NCBI GenBank assembly: GCA_964438735.1
Contig: CAYTLW010000065.1
Coordinates: 1 to 39,475, forward strand
Source: CAYTLW01 sp964438735
GTDB taxonomy: Bacteria; Myxococcota_A; UBA9042
Direction: 5' to 3'
Length of the DNA: 39,475 nt
Shown here: positions 39,456-39,475 of the stretch, in pieces
How positions within the stretch are numbered: the stretch's first letter is position 1
Layout of the letters: every line of letters starts with the position of its first letter
Made by a program: the position numbers and the translations under genes
Notes under the pieces: generated by a model
Databases searched by the model: none
The model's input: only the letters and a program-made list of their open reading frames with translations
Told to the model about the DNA's origin: nothing

Positions 39456-39475
39456 TCCAGGTGTCCTTCCCGTCC

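Noticed and set aside
1..39475. tRNA or rRNA genes
   Set aside because: I looked through the intergenic spaces and saw no cloverleaf-like or rRNA-like sequence; nearly all space is coding or remnant.

Overview
The window is high-GC bacterial DNA with dense, mostly operonic genes. Several secreted lipoproteins carry Asp/Thr/Gly/Pro-rich linkers after the lipobox cysteine (9631-11085, 28187-25983, and the acidic linker of the protein at 13356-11122). There are also a two-domain secreted protein ending in a fibrinogen-like domain, AAA/DUF4143 ATPases and a PAS hybrid kinase. Together these suggest a Myxococcota-like lineage (former Deltaproteobacteria), probably uncultured. That placement is an inference from gene style; there is no rRNA or marker gene here.

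Layout. 52-2124 (minus): exodeoxyribonuclease III followed without a gap by a phospholipase D-family lipoprotein. 2293-5881 (plus): a compact phosphonate operon made of a CTP-type nucleotidyltransferase fused to PEP mutase, phosphonopyruvate decarboxylase, and an iron-type alcohol dehydrogenase of the phosphonoacetaldehyde reductase kind. It converges, with a 30-bp overlap, on a CDP-glycerol glycerophosphotransferase-like enzyme (7084-5852). The four genes predict a route PEP -> phosphonopyruvate -> phosphonoacetaldehyde -> 2-hydroxyethylphosphonate -> CMP-activated phosphonate -> transfer onto a cell-surface acceptor. I consider this the most interesting system in the window.

7247-20747: secreted and membrane proteins (fibrinogen-like protein, UPF0104/LPG-synthase-TM protein, metallo-beta-lactamase lipoprotein, SGNH-like hydrolase, MATE transporter, YD-repeat-like lipoprotein), a Tat-exported IorAB-type molybdenum hydroxylase, a DUF4143 ATPase, a twice-frameshifted lipoprotein gene, and a cysteine desulfurase coupled to a DsrC-type sulfur carrier that has both C-terminal cysteines. 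20924-28187: a PAS hybrid histidine kinase, a large AAA/tetratricopeptide-like protein resembling the tail of adenylate cyclases, and a beta-helix lipoprotein.

28330-39455 is an accessory region rich in debris. It holds a DUF4258 protein with a disrupted membrane-protein neighbour and a 55-codon gene, a frameshifted IS256-type transposase, an internally deleted DUF4143 gene next to an intact one, an IS630 fragment, a short-chain dehydrogenase fragment, an operon for a Lys/Ala-rich exported protein and a lipoprotein, an AbiEii-type toxin-antitoxin pair with a leaderless-looking promoter, an rve-type transposase, and a VapBC pair with a near-consensus promoter. A 40-bp sequence in front of the rve transposase recurs inverted at the very start of the window, where it supplies the stop codon of the phospholipase D gene.
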